DNA of 9,393 bases from Tumebacillus_A lipolyticus (GCF_042682745.1 NZ_JBHUIO010000021.1:1-9393), one strand, 5' to 3'; shown: positions 1-6,357, numbered from the stretch's first letter. Translations and numbers: made by a program. Notes: generated by a model not told the origin, from the sequence alone.

Positions 1-93
1 GTATCTTGACTCGCATCTCTCTTCGTAACACTCGTTTAGTTTTCAAGGATCAATCGTTTTGCTCTTTTGCATCAACCGCTCTCTCGCGGCGAC
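1..93 (-). other. Putative rRNA operon leader with boxA-like element (continues off left edge)
   Basis: On the minus strand this is the transcribed stretch downstream of two tandem promoters. It carries GATCCTTGAAAACT (positions 38-51), which resembles the boxA antitermination element of Bacillales rRNA leaders and 16S-23S spacers (B. subtilis type: CTTTGAAAAC). No protein-coding signal is seen. The likely continuation is a 16S rRNA gene to the left, outside the window. This is inference from the promoter and leader architecture, because no rRNA sequence itself is visible here. Confidence 0.6.
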
Positions 94-100
94 AAGAGAT

Positions 101-130
101 AATGTATCACATCTCATTCAGCGAAGTCAA
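101..130 (-). promoter_or_regulatory. rRNA operon promoter P2 (proximal)
   Basis: On the minus strand, -35 TTGACT (125-130) and -10 TACATT (101-106) are separated by 18 bp, with a TG one base before the -10. The first G downstream, eight bases past the -10 at position 93, begins GTCGCCGCGAG. The same sequence begins the predicted transcript of P1. A G start would fit the GTP-dependent rRNA promoters known in Bacillus; that part is inference. Confidence 0.65.
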
Positions 131-227
131 CAGTAATTTTTCTCTGTGTGAAAACCTGATAAAAGATCGCTTGGCACGTATCAAACCGCACCGATCAAAT
201 CGTTCGTCGCTCGCGGCGACAAGAACA

Positions 228-256
228 ATCTTATCATGCCCCAACACCTCGCTCAA
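228..256 (-). promoter_or_regulatory. rRNA operon promoter P1 (distal)
   Basis: On the minus strand, -35 TTGAGC (251-256), 17-bp spacer, -10 TAAGAT (228-233), with TG just upstream of the -10. The tRNA operon promoter at 736-764 uses exactly the same hexamers and spacing. The initial transcript can form a hairpin (arms GTCGC/GCGAC, 206-220). Tandem P1/P2 promoters are the normal layout of Bacillales rRNA operons. Confidence 0.65.
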
Positions 257-366
257 TCTCACAGACCAAACAAACCGAAACAAAATTCATCCTTCCCGAT
301 CTCCATCATCTCTTTTCTCCCGCCTGCTTAGAATCGCTCACAGGATCGGCTCACTTCTTAAAATAC

Positions 367-411
367 AAAAAAACCGCGGCCAGGCTCTTCAAAAAGAACC
401 TGACCGCGGTT
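367..411 (-). terminator. Intrinsic terminator of the tRNA operon
   Basis: Read on the minus strand, an 18-bp stem (394-411 with 372-389, two G-U pairs, GC-rich core CCGCGG) with a 4-nt loop is followed directly by a run of T (complement of the A run 367-373). It begins only 7 nt after the encoded CCA of tRNA-Pro, so it ends the Trp-His-Pro transcript. Confidence 0.92.
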
Positions 412-417
412 GATGTG

Positions 418-494
418 TGGTCGGAATGCAGGGATTCGAACCCTGGACCTCACGCTCCCGAAGCGTGCGCGCTACCAAGCTGCGCTACATTCCG
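418..494 (-). tRNA. tRNA-Pro (anticodon CGG)
   Basis: Complete cloverleaf on the minus strand. The 7-bp acceptor CGGAATG/CATTCCG has discriminator A (421) and an encoded CCA (420-418). The anticodon stem CACGC/GCGTG closes loop TTCGGGA, giving anticodon CGG, which reads proline CCG codons. The T arm is CAGGG-TTCGAAT-CCCTG. It is the last gene of a three-tRNA operon and is followed by a strong terminator. Confidence 0.95.
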
Positions 495-543
495 TGATAA
501 TGATACGCCTTGTCAGAGGCTAAACTGCGAATCATGATAAAAA

Positions 544-620
544 TGGGGTGACCGATGGGAATCGAACCCACGAGTGCCAGAGCCACAATCTGGTGCGTTA
601 ACCACTTCGCCACGGCCACC
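544..620 (-). tRNA. tRNA-His (anticodon GTG)
   Basis: Complete cloverleaf on the minus strand. The anticodon stem CCAGA/TCTGG encloses loop TTGTGGC, anticodon GTG (histidine). It has the hallmark extra 5' G at -1 (position 620) opposite a C73 discriminator (547), followed by an encoded CCA (546-544). The T loop contains TTCGATT. It is the middle gene of the Trp-His-Pro operon. Confidence 0.95.
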
Positions 621-638
621 ATCTCTTGCAAGGTTGTT

Positions 639-714
639 TGGCAGGGGCAGCAGGACTCGAACCCACGACATTCGGTTTTGGAGACCGACGTTCTACCAAC
701 TGAACTATGCCCCT
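639..714 (-). tRNA. tRNA-Trp (anticodon CCA)
   Basis: Complete cloverleaf on the minus strand. Acceptor AGGGGCA pairs with TGCCCCT, followed by discriminator G (642) and an encoded CCA (641-639). The anticodon stem TCGGT/ACCGA encloses loop CTCCAAA, anticodon CCA (tryptophan). It is the first gene of the operon and starts about 14 nt after the predicted transcription start. Confidence 0.95.
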
Positions 715-735
715 GTGCGTTTTCCAACAGGACTT

Positions 736-764
736 ATCTTATCACGTCTGCTCGATTCGCTCAA
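736..764 (-). promoter_or_regulatory. Promoter of the tRNA-Trp-His-Pro operon
   Basis: On the minus strand, -35 TTGAGC (759-764), 17-bp spacer, -10 TAAGAT (736-741), with TG one base upstream of the -10. The hexamers and spacing equal those of rRNA promoter P1 (228-256), and the eighth base after the -10 is again G (728). This suggests shared growth-rate control of tRNA and rRNA synthesis, which is inference. Confidence 0.75.
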
Positions 765-767
765 TAG

Positions 768-1089
768 CAAGTGTGAAACAAAACGAAACGATTTTGCTCA
801 TTTTAAGAAATGAGGACTTCACCGAGCCCGCACTTTCCCTTTAGCTGCGCAAAAATCTGCCTTTCAAACGAATCACTTCCCCTTTACCCACGATCCCTCA
901 TCGCGTGCCAAAAAGCGTACAAGTTACGCCGCATCCTCGCACAGACCGAAGTATCCAATCGTTCATCTCCCGCGAGAAGTCGAGACTTATGTGCTCACAT
1001 CATACCAGCAGACCGTCTGAAGTCGTTCCGCTTCTCGCACCACAAGCCAATACCAACCTGAGTCTGAATTACGTCGCTTTTTACAGCTT
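768..1089. other. Intergenic region without a recognisable gene
   Basis: This stretch lies between the tRNA promoter and the hairpin after the AraC-type gene. Open frames crossing it on either strand lack a good ribosome binding site and resemble no family I know. An 11-bp inverted repeat (CAGAC-C-GTCTG, 1009-1019) is the only structure I noted. Confidence 0.5.
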
Positions 1090-1132
1090 TGGCTCATTCG
1101 TCCCTCTCCGTAAATCAGGGAAGAATGAGCCA
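1090..1132 (-). terminator. Stem-loop just after the AraC-type gene; possible terminator
   Basis: A 16-bp near-perfect stem (1090-1105 with 1117-1132; outer arms TGGCTCATTC/GAATGAGCCA) begins about 10 nt after the stop codon of the regulator gene. There is no proper T run on either side, so it may be a weak terminator or a 3'-end stabilising structure. Confidence 0.5.
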
Positions 1133-1141
1133 TCGAGTTTC

Positions 1142-2173
1142 TTAGGAAGAGGTTCGAAGTGTCTGATCGTGGTGCGCGTCGGCTCGATACTGCCCCGGTG
1201 TTACACCCGTCCACTTCTTAAATGCGCTTTGAAATGCACTGGGCTCCGAAAAATGGAGCAAATATGCGATCTCGCCGATCGAATACTCTCTTTTTTTCAA
1301 ATAAATCATCGCCATCTCCTTGCGGGTTCGGATCGACAGCTCATTGTAGGAAGCGTTCTCTGCCTTCAGTTTATTTTGAAGTGTTCGCATACTCACTCCG
1401 AAGTTTTCAGCCGTCTGCTGCAAGGTCGGGAAATGGGATGGCATACATTTTTTCATCCACTGAACTACCTGATCTGAAAACGCACTCACATGGGTCAACT
1501 CATCCCTTGTTTCCTGTGCAAGAGTCTCAAATACTCCTAACAGTCTTGAATCGGAGTACATCACCGGATGTTTCAGCACGTCTTTGCTCATTCGCAATAG
1601 ATTGTCTTTCTCACCAAACCGGGGGACTCTCCCAAACACCGACACGTAAGGTTGAGTATCCGTTGGCGCATCATGTGCAAATTGAATCTCATGCAAGGAA
1701 ATGCGTTGATTGCTGAGTTTGCCGATCAAATGGTACAAAGAGCTCGCCAGATCCTCGATGCAATGACGAGACATTTGACCGAGATGTTGTATGGACAGTC
1801 GAATCAGGACGTCGTTTTCTTCCACTTCCCATTCTAAATTGAACGCGTTGCACAGAATCACATTATATCTTTGGTAAGCGGTCAGCGCATCGACAATCGT
1901 TTTGGAATGCAACATGACATACCCGAGAATGCCCAAATCGACAAGCTCCGTAATCTGTCCCTGATGCAAGCCAAAATGATCATCTTTCGTGTAGTTTGCA
2001 GCTGCGATCATCAATCGCTCCAATTCCTCTTCGTTAATGCGGGCCTCCACATCTTGTAACTGACTGCTTTCAAACGAAGCATAGCTGAAAAATTGATCGA
2101 TCTCATATCCTTTGTGAGCAATTGCCTTCATGATCGGATAGACCAGGGAAATTGCAATTCCTCGGCTCTTCAA
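1142..2173 (-). CDS. AraC-family transcriptional regulator with arabinose-binding-like sensor domain
   Basis: Predicted DNA-binding regulator of 343 residues. The N-terminal part (about 15-200) resembles the Arabinose_bd domain (PF12625) of the OruR/ToxT-like AraC subgroup, including a stretch around LGILGYVMLHSKTI. The C-terminal part (about 248-331) is a double helix-turn-helix of the AraC type: a first helix pair around FGVSMRTLQNKLKAE, and GEIAYLLHFSEPSAF near 300-314 followed by FKKWTGVTPGQYR. I chose the TTG at 2173 because AAGGAGG lies 9 nt upstream; an ATG at 2224 is in frame but has no such site. The gene is divergent from the oxidoreductase at 2338, the classical layout of a regulator and its target. 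The ligand cannot be read from the sequence. The family is clear; the target is inference. Confidence 0.9.
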   Translation of the reverse strand: MKSRGIAISLVYPIMKAIAHKGYEIDQFFSYASFESSQLQDVEARINEEELERLMIAAANYTKDDHFGLHQGQITELVDLGILGYVMLHSKTIVDALTAYQRYNVILCNAFNLEWEVEENDVLIRLSIQHLGQMSRHCIEDLASSLYHLIGKLSNQRISLHEIQFAHDAPTDTQPYVSVFGRVPRFGEKDNLLRMSKDVLKHPVMYSDSRLLGVFETLAQETRDELTHVSAFSDQVVQWMKKCMPSHFPTLQQTAENFGVSMRTLQNKLKAENASYNELSIRTRKEMAMIYLKKREYSIGEIAYLLHFSEPSAFQSAFKKWTGVTPGQYRADAHHDQTLRTSS

Positions 2174-2276
2174 GTCTCCATTCCTCCTTGCGCGAATCCG
2201 CAAGATGATTGCGCTGTTGATCATTCTTTTATGTTTAACTTCGTTCTATGCTTAGTTTCAAGTGTTACAACAACGT

Positions 2277-2310
2277 ATTATATCGCAATCATTCTTGAGG
2301 GTCAGTGACC
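2277..2310 (-). promoter_or_regulatory. Promoter of the AraC-type gene with overlapping palindrome
   Basis: On the minus strand, a perfect -10 TATAAT (2277-2282) lies 17 bp from -35 CTGACC (2300-2305). An 11-bp inverted repeat, GGTCA-G-TGACC (2300-2310), covers the -35 and is a candidate operator. The divergent oxidoreductase starts 28 bp beyond it, so a protein bound here could affect both directions. No convincing plus-strand promoter was found; TTTCAA-17-TATATC is weak. Confidence 0.55.
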
Positions 2311-2337
2311 ATCGGAGCCAAATAGGAGGAAATGACG

Positions 2338-2919
2338 ATGAAATCGAACATTCTGGTGATTAACGGACATCCAGACCCACAGAGCTACTGTTCAGCCTTG
2401 TCCGAAGCTTATCTGGAGGGTGCCTTGGCCAGCAATGCGCAAGTTCGCTCTATCGATCTAAGCAAGATCGAGTTTGACCCGAACCTAAAGTTTGGTTATC
2501 GCAAAAGAACAGAACTTGAGGAGGATCTGATCGAAGCGCAGAAATTGATCCTCTGGGCGGATCACCTTGTCTTTGTCTATCCAACATGGTGGGGGGCGAT
2601 GCCGGCCATCCTGAAAGGGTTTATCGATCGGGTCTTTCTGCCCGGTTTCGCATTCAAATATCGTGAACATTCTTCCTTAGTGGATAAGCTCTTATCCGGC
2701 AAATCCGCACATCTGATCGTCACCACAGATGCTCCACCCTGGTACAACAAGCTGGTATACAAAAATGCAGAATACAATGTGATGAAACGCAACATTTTGA
2801 AGTTTTGCGGAGTAGCACCTGTACGTGTTACCGAGATTGGGCCGATCCGGGGGTCATCGGAGACATTGCGAGCCAAATGGTTGGCTAAAGTAACGCAGCT
2901 TGGGTCAAAACAATCCTAA
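2338..2919 (+). CDS. NAD(P)H oxidoreductase, flavodoxin-like fold (Flavodoxin_2 family)
   Basis: Soluble flavoprotein of 193 residues of the NAD(P)H:quinone oxidoreductase / KefF / MdaB-like group. Such enzymes pass two electrons from NAD(P)H through FMN or FAD to quinones, nitro compounds or other electrophiles. Visible hallmarks are the N-terminal beta strand and phosphate-loop region ILVINGHPD (5-13) and the flavin-contact segment VYPTWWGAMPAILKGFIDRV (80-99), typical of PF02525. There is no signal peptide or membrane segment. An ATG at 2332 is also in frame, but AGGAGG (2324-2329) lies only 2 nt before it and 8 nt before the ATG at 2338, so I prefer 2338. It is divergent from the AraC-type gene, which probably controls it. 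The physiological substrate is unknown. Confidence 0.9.
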   Translation: MKSNILVINGHPDPQSYCSALSEAYLEGALASNAQVRSIDLSKIEFDPNLKFGYRKRTELEEDLIEAQKLILWADHLVFVYPTWWGAMPAILKGFIDRVFLPGFAFKYREHSSLVDKLLSGKSAHLIVTTDAPPWYNKLVYKNAEYNVMKRNILKFCGVAPVRVTEIGPIRGSSETLRAKWLAKVTQLGSKQS

Positions 2920-2944
2920 GCACTCCCCCAACAAACTCCGCAGA

Positions 2945-3143
2945 ATGATTCATACCGACCGCTCAGAAATTGCTAGGTACGTCCGCTTGGCCTTCCCTAA
3001 ATTATTCATCCTGATGGAAGCATTGGTCTGAACTAGACGAATTGGGGCCGAAAGCAAGCACGCGTGAATTGGGGCAGATCTTCCACCGCGCAGGGCATTC
3101 GCTTCCTCTGCTTGCTCGTACCCTTGCACAAACAATCATTTAA
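2945..3143 (+). pseudogene. Possible frameshifted small gene of unknown family
   Basis: Two short open stretches sit in tandem in different frames: 2945-3031 (28 codons, starting MIHTDRSEIARYV) and 3015-3143 (42 codons, containing LGPKASTRELGQIF and ending AQTII). The second ends 4 nt before a terminator hairpin, which is where a real gene should end. Its composition looks protein-like and helical. I do not recognise the family, and no good ribosome binding site precedes the ATG at 2945. It could be a decayed gene once cotranscribed with the oxidoreductase, or chance. Confidence 0.25.
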
Positions 3144-3147
3144 ACTC

Positions 3148-3189
3148 AACAAGCTGGTGTCCGTACTCGACCGGCCACCAGCTTGTTTT
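3148..3189 (+). terminator. Intrinsic terminator, probably bidirectional
   Basis: A perfect 12-bp stem (AACAAGCTGGTG 3148-3159, CACCAGCTTGTT 3176-3187) is followed on the plus strand by TTTTG. It lies between the convergent ends of the oxidoreductase region (plus) and the GNAT gene (minus, stop at 3222), and could serve both. The T run is better on the plus side. Confidence 0.8.
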
Positions 3190-3221
3190 GTAGTAATGTA
3201 TAGCTCCTCCCATCCTAAGAA

Positions 3222-4112
3222 CTATGCATGAGAGGTGAGCGGAAATTTAACAGGCTTTCTTGCATTCGCACATGACGGCAGCACAAACAACGTATCATCC
3301 GTTTCTGTCACCAAAGTTGACCGGATGTTCTCATTGTCACTGTCTGGTACGAAGTGAAACTGGATAAACTCCGTCTTTTCAGAAATGATACGACTGACCA
3401 CTTTCTCTAAATCGATTTTCCTCTTGCTTACGATATCAAAAACATGCAGTACATGATCTTCTTGTTCAAATAGAAGTATCACATCCTCATTTTGATCGTA
3501 GTAAAGGGCATCACGAAAAACAAGAATAAAGTAGAACATCAACAAATGCTCATTGCCCTTCACCCCAAGTGTTGACGATACGGGAATTCTTTCAGTTGCA
3601 AACTCCTTCATCAGCTCAAAGTCCGCCAGATTGTCAACATCTAGTTTGCGCAGAGCTGATCTCAGTGCAACTTCCTTTTTCAAATCAGATACTGCCAGAC
3701 TGTAACTGCTCTCCAGGACCTTTTGAAAACCAAACTTCGGATAAAAGTCCAACACAGTTTCATTCGCAAACAAGTAGATCAACTCATATTCCTTCTCGTA
3801 TTTTTCAATGACATGCTTCATCAGCTTAGTTGCCAAACCTTGATTCCGATAATCGGGATGAGTCATTACCGTTCCTATCTGGATCGCTTTATATTCTTTA
3901 CCACCTGACGTCAAAACCATCTTATTAACTGAAGCATTTGCAATGATATGTTCCCCGTCCACAAACGAATAACAGATATAGCTGTCGTTCCAGAAGCCCC
4001 GATCATACCATTCGTTGAAATCCAGCCCAAATGTTTGCTTTGCCAGATCAAAAAAGCTCTTTCTTAATACTTCCACTTGCCTGTAGTCACTGACCAGCCG
4101 ATACTCTCTCAT
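3222..4112 (-). CDS. GNAT-family N-acetyltransferase
   Basis: A 296-residue protein whose first half is a GNAT fold. Motif A runs through IQIGTVMTHPDYRNQGLA (78-94), with the acetyl-CoA pyrophosphate loop RNQGLA, and FYPKFGFQ (123-130) matches the conserved C-terminal part of the fold. The second half (about 145-296) is an extra domain that I do not recognise. The length and layout recall the 'predicted acetyltransferase' proteins of Bacillales rather than small single-domain GNATs. The ATG at 4112 is preceded by GGGGGA with about 6 nt spacing. The acceptor (an amine, drug or peptide) cannot be told. The gene lies directly downstream of a CatB/Vat-like remnant on the same strand. It has no clear promoter of its own and may be transcribed from upstream. 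Confidence 0.88.
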   Translation of the reverse strand: MREYRLVSDYRQVEVLRKSFFDLAKQTFGLDFNEWYDRGFWNDSYICYSFVDGEHIIANASVNKMVLTSGGKEYKAIQIGTVMTHPDYRNQGLATKLMKHVIEKYEKEYELIYLFANETVLDFYPKFGFQKVLESSYSLAVSDLKKEVALRSALRKLDVDNLADFELMKEFATERIPVSSTLGVKGNEHLLMFYFILVFRDALYYDQNEDVILLFEQEDHVLHVFDIVSKRKIDLEKVVSRIISEKTEFIQFHFVPDSDNENIRSTLVTETDDTLFVLPSCANARKPVKFPLTSHA

Positions 4113-4181
4113 CTTAATTCCCCCATCTTAGCGTGACTTTTCCTTTTGCTGAACGAGTCGATATCCACGCCTACAACTGCA

Positions 4182-4339
4182 CCAACCGATTTCCAACAGC
4201 GCTTCAATGATCTCCGGCAAATAACGTTTTCGTATTTGCCTAGCTGGGTTTCCGCCAACGATTGTATGTGGCTCCACATCTTTTACAACTACAGACTCGG
4301 CTTCTATGATGGCTCTGTGCCTATTTGTCTAACAATCAC
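4182..4339 (-). pseudogene. Remnant of CatB/Vat-type hexapeptide O-acetyltransferase (xenobiotic acetyltransferase)
   Basis: In one minus-strand frame, 4319 to 4182 encodes AIIEAESVVVKDVEPHTIVG followed by GNPARQIRKRYLPEIIEA and LLEIGW. This matches the left-handed beta-helix end and C-terminal helix of CatB chloramphenicol and Vat streptogramin acetyltransferases (family consensus SVVTKDVxPYxIVGGNPA...LLxIKWW). In the adjacent frame, 4339 leads in with VIVRQIGTE, resembling the preceding VIMPGVKIGDG turn, so a frameshift lies near 4320. The N-terminal three quarters, including the catalytic histidine loop, are missing, and the usual tail after the tryptophan is lost. The gene is inactive. 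The family identity is strong because of the GGNPA signature. Confidence 0.8.
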
Positions 4340-4397
4340 AGGCAACACTTTTTCAAATTCATGGTATTTTGCCGATCGATCATCATAAAATTCCACG

Positions 4398-4431
4398 AAA
4401 AAAGGCTGCGAATGCAGACGCACTCACAGCC
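4398..4431 (-). terminator. Intrinsic terminator (or attenuator) upstream of the acetyltransferase remnant
   Basis: On the minus strand, a 12-bp stem (4420-4431 with 4404-4415, two G-U pairs) with loop GTCT is followed by TTTTTT (complement of 4398-4403). It lies about 365 nt past the DUF1835 stop and about 285 nt past the promoter at 4717-4745. It therefore ends either that operon or a separate short transcript, or served as an attenuator of the broken acetyltransferase gene. Confidence 0.85.
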
Positions 4432-4716
4432 GGATCGACCATAAAACACCACAGCTTCATATAACAAAAAAGCCTTGGATGAACTTGTACTTTGCGCACA
4501 AATAAAATCACAGTTCATCGTGGTTTCCAGTCTTGTGACTCCAACATGAGTAATCTGATCTGCCGGGAATGGACACACCACCCCCTATTGAGCTCCCTGT
4601 ACACCAGGCAGCGTCCGCATTCCATATCCTTTTGTTAGGGATTAGGAAGCAATCAGATTGCGCATGTTCGAACTGGATACCACCTTTCTTTGAACTAAAA
4701 GATGTTGATTTTCTCT
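4432..4716 (-). other. Possible short transcript without a recognisable protein
   Basis: This stretch runs from the promoter at 4717-4745 to the terminator at 4398-4431 on the minus strand, about 0.3 kb. It holds an 11-codon frame MRTLPGVQGAQ (4620-4585) with AAAGGA a few bases upstream. A longer frame starting at GTG codons near 4580 reads through the terminator and is not credible. It could be a small RNA, a leader of the former acetyltransferase gene, or an eroded gene. Confidence 0.35.
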
Positions 4717-4748
4717 ATTATATGGGAATTTCCCAGGTTAGACAACCT
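4717..4748 (-). promoter_or_regulatory. Strong sigma-A-like promoter with overlapping palindromes
   Basis: On the minus strand, -35 TTGTCT (4740-4745), 17-bp spacer, perfect -10 TATAAT (4717-4722). The spacer contains GGGAA-A-TTCCC (4724-4734), and AGGTT-GTCT-AACCT (4735-4748) overlaps the -35. The two dyads side by side look like operator sites. It lies about 50 nt past the DUF1835 stop and faces the terminator at 4398. Confidence 0.55.
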
Positions 4749-4795
4749 AGGTTGCTGCATCTTCGAAGTTCTCCTCTTCCATACCATCACTCAGT

Positions 4796-5788
4796 TCAAA
4801 CGATCGATTCCTCCTGCTCGTCCCAACGCCATACCCGTTCCTTCTCCAGAAGATGAACCCCGCCAAGCCAGCAGTCGATCATGTTGACAACTACCCAGTC
4901 CTCTTTTCCGTCTTGAACACGTCGACCTGTATCTGTCAGTAGAATGCGACGATGGCGGAAGTCCTCTGAAGGATCGATATAACTGGGAATAGCAGCTTCC
5001 GCGCCATCAAAGCGTATCAACGGTTGTGTTCCTGATGCCATTTGTTTGAGAATCCACCAATATTGAAGGTCGCCCATACCAAACTCGTGAAGCTCATCGC
5101 TCACTTGCCAGAATAGCTCCATCGGTTGGTTCAGACCCTGGGCGATAAACTCCAGTGTAGTCCGTTCCACTTTCCCAAGTCCATCTTGCACCGAGGGAAA
5201 GCGTGATAAATGAAAGCGAAAGGCATTCCGAACGAATGGCAAAGCGGAACTATCCTCCTGCAGCAGTTTCGCTAGCCCGCGTGGATCGGACGAGGTAAAA
5301 GCTTCCCAATACGCCCGGCCTACTTCCAACTCTCTCCGCTTAACCAGATGCCACGTTCCCGATAAGGTTCCCATCTGCTCAACAGACAGTTGGCCCAAGC
5401 CGCGAAAACGTTCGATGCCGGTAAAATCTCCGATGCATAGCAAGTTTAGCCTCGTTTGCCCCATTTTTTGTTTTGAAAACCAATAGAGCAAGTAGCATAA
5501 CATCGTTTGGTCAAACAGGTCGTGTTCAAACCATAATACGATTTCATCATAATCCTTGAACCTACGCAGTTTTTGCTCCTGCGATTCGCAGCCTTCGATG
5601 TATTCCTTACGCGGGATACCCATTGCCTTCTCCAAATAGTCAGCTCGGACAGACCTAGCAGCAGGATCGGACGGATCTAGAAAAACGGGGCCTTCCGAAT
5701 AAATCTCCCTCCATACGAGGACGTCCCCCGGAACAACACCTTGTTTCAACTTCTCGGCTACGATATCGCCGTTTACGATGTGCAGCAT
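4796..5788 (-). CDS. DUF1835 domain-containing protein
   Basis: A 330-residue cytoplasmic protein of unknown biochemical role. The N terminus MLHIVNGDIVAEKLKQ (1-16), followed by GDVLVWREIYSEGPV (21-35), is the signature of DUF1835 (PF08874). The conserved region continues through DEIVLWFEHDLFDQTM (81-96), and a C-terminal domain resembles DUF3658. There is no membrane segment. The ATG at 5788 has GGAGGA 6 nt upstream. The frame stays open for 30 more codons upstream, but that extension is clearly the displaced C-terminal coding sequence of the sigma-factor remnant. In Bacillales, DUF1835 genes are often found beside ECF-type sigma genes, so the pair was probably an operon. The molecular function of DUF1835 is not established. 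Confidence 0.85.
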   Translation of the reverse strand: MLHIVNGDIVAEKLKQGVVPGDVLVWREIYSEGPVFLDPSDPAARSVRADYLEKAMGIPRKEYIEGCESQEQKLRRFKDYDEIVLWFEHDLFDQTMLCYLLYWFSKQKMGQTRLNLLCIGDFTGIERFRGLGQLSVEQMGTLSGTWHLVKRRELEVGRAYWEAFTSSDPRGLAKLLQEDSSALPFVRNAFRFHLSRFPSVQDGLGKVERTTLEFIAQGLNQPMELFWQVSDELHEFGMGDLQYWWILKQMASGTQPLIRFDGAEAAIPSYIDPSEDFRHRRILLTDTGRRVQDGKEDWVVVNMIDCWLGGVHLLEKERVWRWDEQEESIV

Positions 5789-5853
5789 TCGTGTTCCTCC
5801 TTCATATAGTTCTTGGAACGCAGAGATGAAGTCAGCGACAGGGAGAGAAGCTT

Positions 5854-6246
5854 TCAATTTACGCCGTGCGTCATACAACCTTTTTTCAATACCGAGACTG
5901 GCGTTCCCAAGTAAGCTGAAATCTCGGCCAGCGAGTAGCCATGAAAATAAAATAACAGATTTGCATAAGAATTAAACGGAACGAGAGAATGACGCTTGCG
6001 TCGCATGATCCGGTTACATTGACGTATGACGATTCGCTTCAACCAGCCGGGAAAGGCACTCGGTTCTCCCAGCTTGGGCAAATGCAAAAATGCTTCGGTA
6101 AATGCCTCTTGCACGGCATCCTCGACCAAATGCGGATCAAACAATCGTTCATAGGCTACGGCAAACGCCATATCTTTGAATCGGAGTACAAGTTGTCCGA
6201 AAGCATCAGGCTCTCCTCTTTGCGCCAACACGACCCATTCTTGCAT
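5854..6246 (-). pseudogene. ECF-type RNA polymerase sigma factor, internally deleted and frameshifted
   Basis: The frame from ATG 6246 (AAGGA 8 nt upstream) encodes a sigma-70 region 2: AFGQLVLRFKDMAFAVAYER (15-34), VEDAVQEAFTEAF (41-53) and FPGWLKRIVIRQCNRIMRRK (65-84). At about residue 91 it jumps to the end of region 4, FYFHGYSLAEISAYLGTPVS (99-118). The sigma3-less linker and region 4.1 of the usual 160-180-residue protein, about 40-50 residues, are missing. At the A6 run 5881-5886, one extra base would restore the family ending VLKKRLYDARRKLKAS; as it stands, the frame ends in GCMTHGVN. The restored frame would run without a stop into the DUF1835 start. Region 4 is needed for -35 recognition, so the product is probably non-functional. 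A sequencing error could explain the frameshift but not the deletion. Confidence 0.78.
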
Positions 6247-6315
6247 ACTGCTCTTCCTTTCAAGCGTTCTGTATATAAGTGCCGTTTTGATCGCAAAAGG
6301 TTACGATAATCTAAG

Positions 6316-6357
6316 AAAAAAGCTGCGGTATAGATTACTCCCATACCCAGCTTTTTT
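6316..6357 (-). terminator. Intrinsic terminator between the MFS gene and the sigma remnant, bidirectional
   Basis: AAAAAAGCTG (6316-6325) pairs with CAGCTTTTTT (6348-6357), extended by GGTAT/ATACC with one bulged C. Both strands end in a T run. It ends the minus-strand transcript from the pump gene before the sigma/DUF1835 genes. Confidence 0.85.

Noticed and set aside
6..413. 135-codon plus-strand open frame at the left edge
   Set aside because: It runs antisense through two rRNA promoters and the tRNA terminator and has no ribosome binding site.
485..813. Open frames over 485-813 on both strands
   Set aside because: They are translations of the tRNA genes and the tRNA promoter.
905..1477. 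190-codon plus-strand open frame
   Set aside because: Its second half is antisense to the helix-turn-helix region of the AraC-type gene and it lacks a start signal.
4127..4155. Promoter TTCAGC-17-TAAGAT in front of the GNAT gene
   Set aside because: The predicted start would fall inside or after the ribosome binding site, and the -35 match is poor.
4336..4581. 81-codon minus-strand frame starting near 4581
   Set aside because: It reads through a strong terminator (4398-4431) and its sequence resembles no family.
4432..4716. T-box riboswitch leader
   Set aside because: The conserved T-box sequence (AGGGTGGNACCGCG) and the specifier-loop layout are absent.
5789..5878. 30-residue N-terminal extension of the DUF1835 protein starting at 5878
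   Set aside because: The extension is the displaced end of sigma region 4; a good ribosome binding site supports the ATG at 5788.
6247..6310. ECF autoregulated promoter (GTAACC -35) before the sigma remnant
   Set aside because: The AACC motif is present, but no CGTC or CGTA -10 follows at the right distance.
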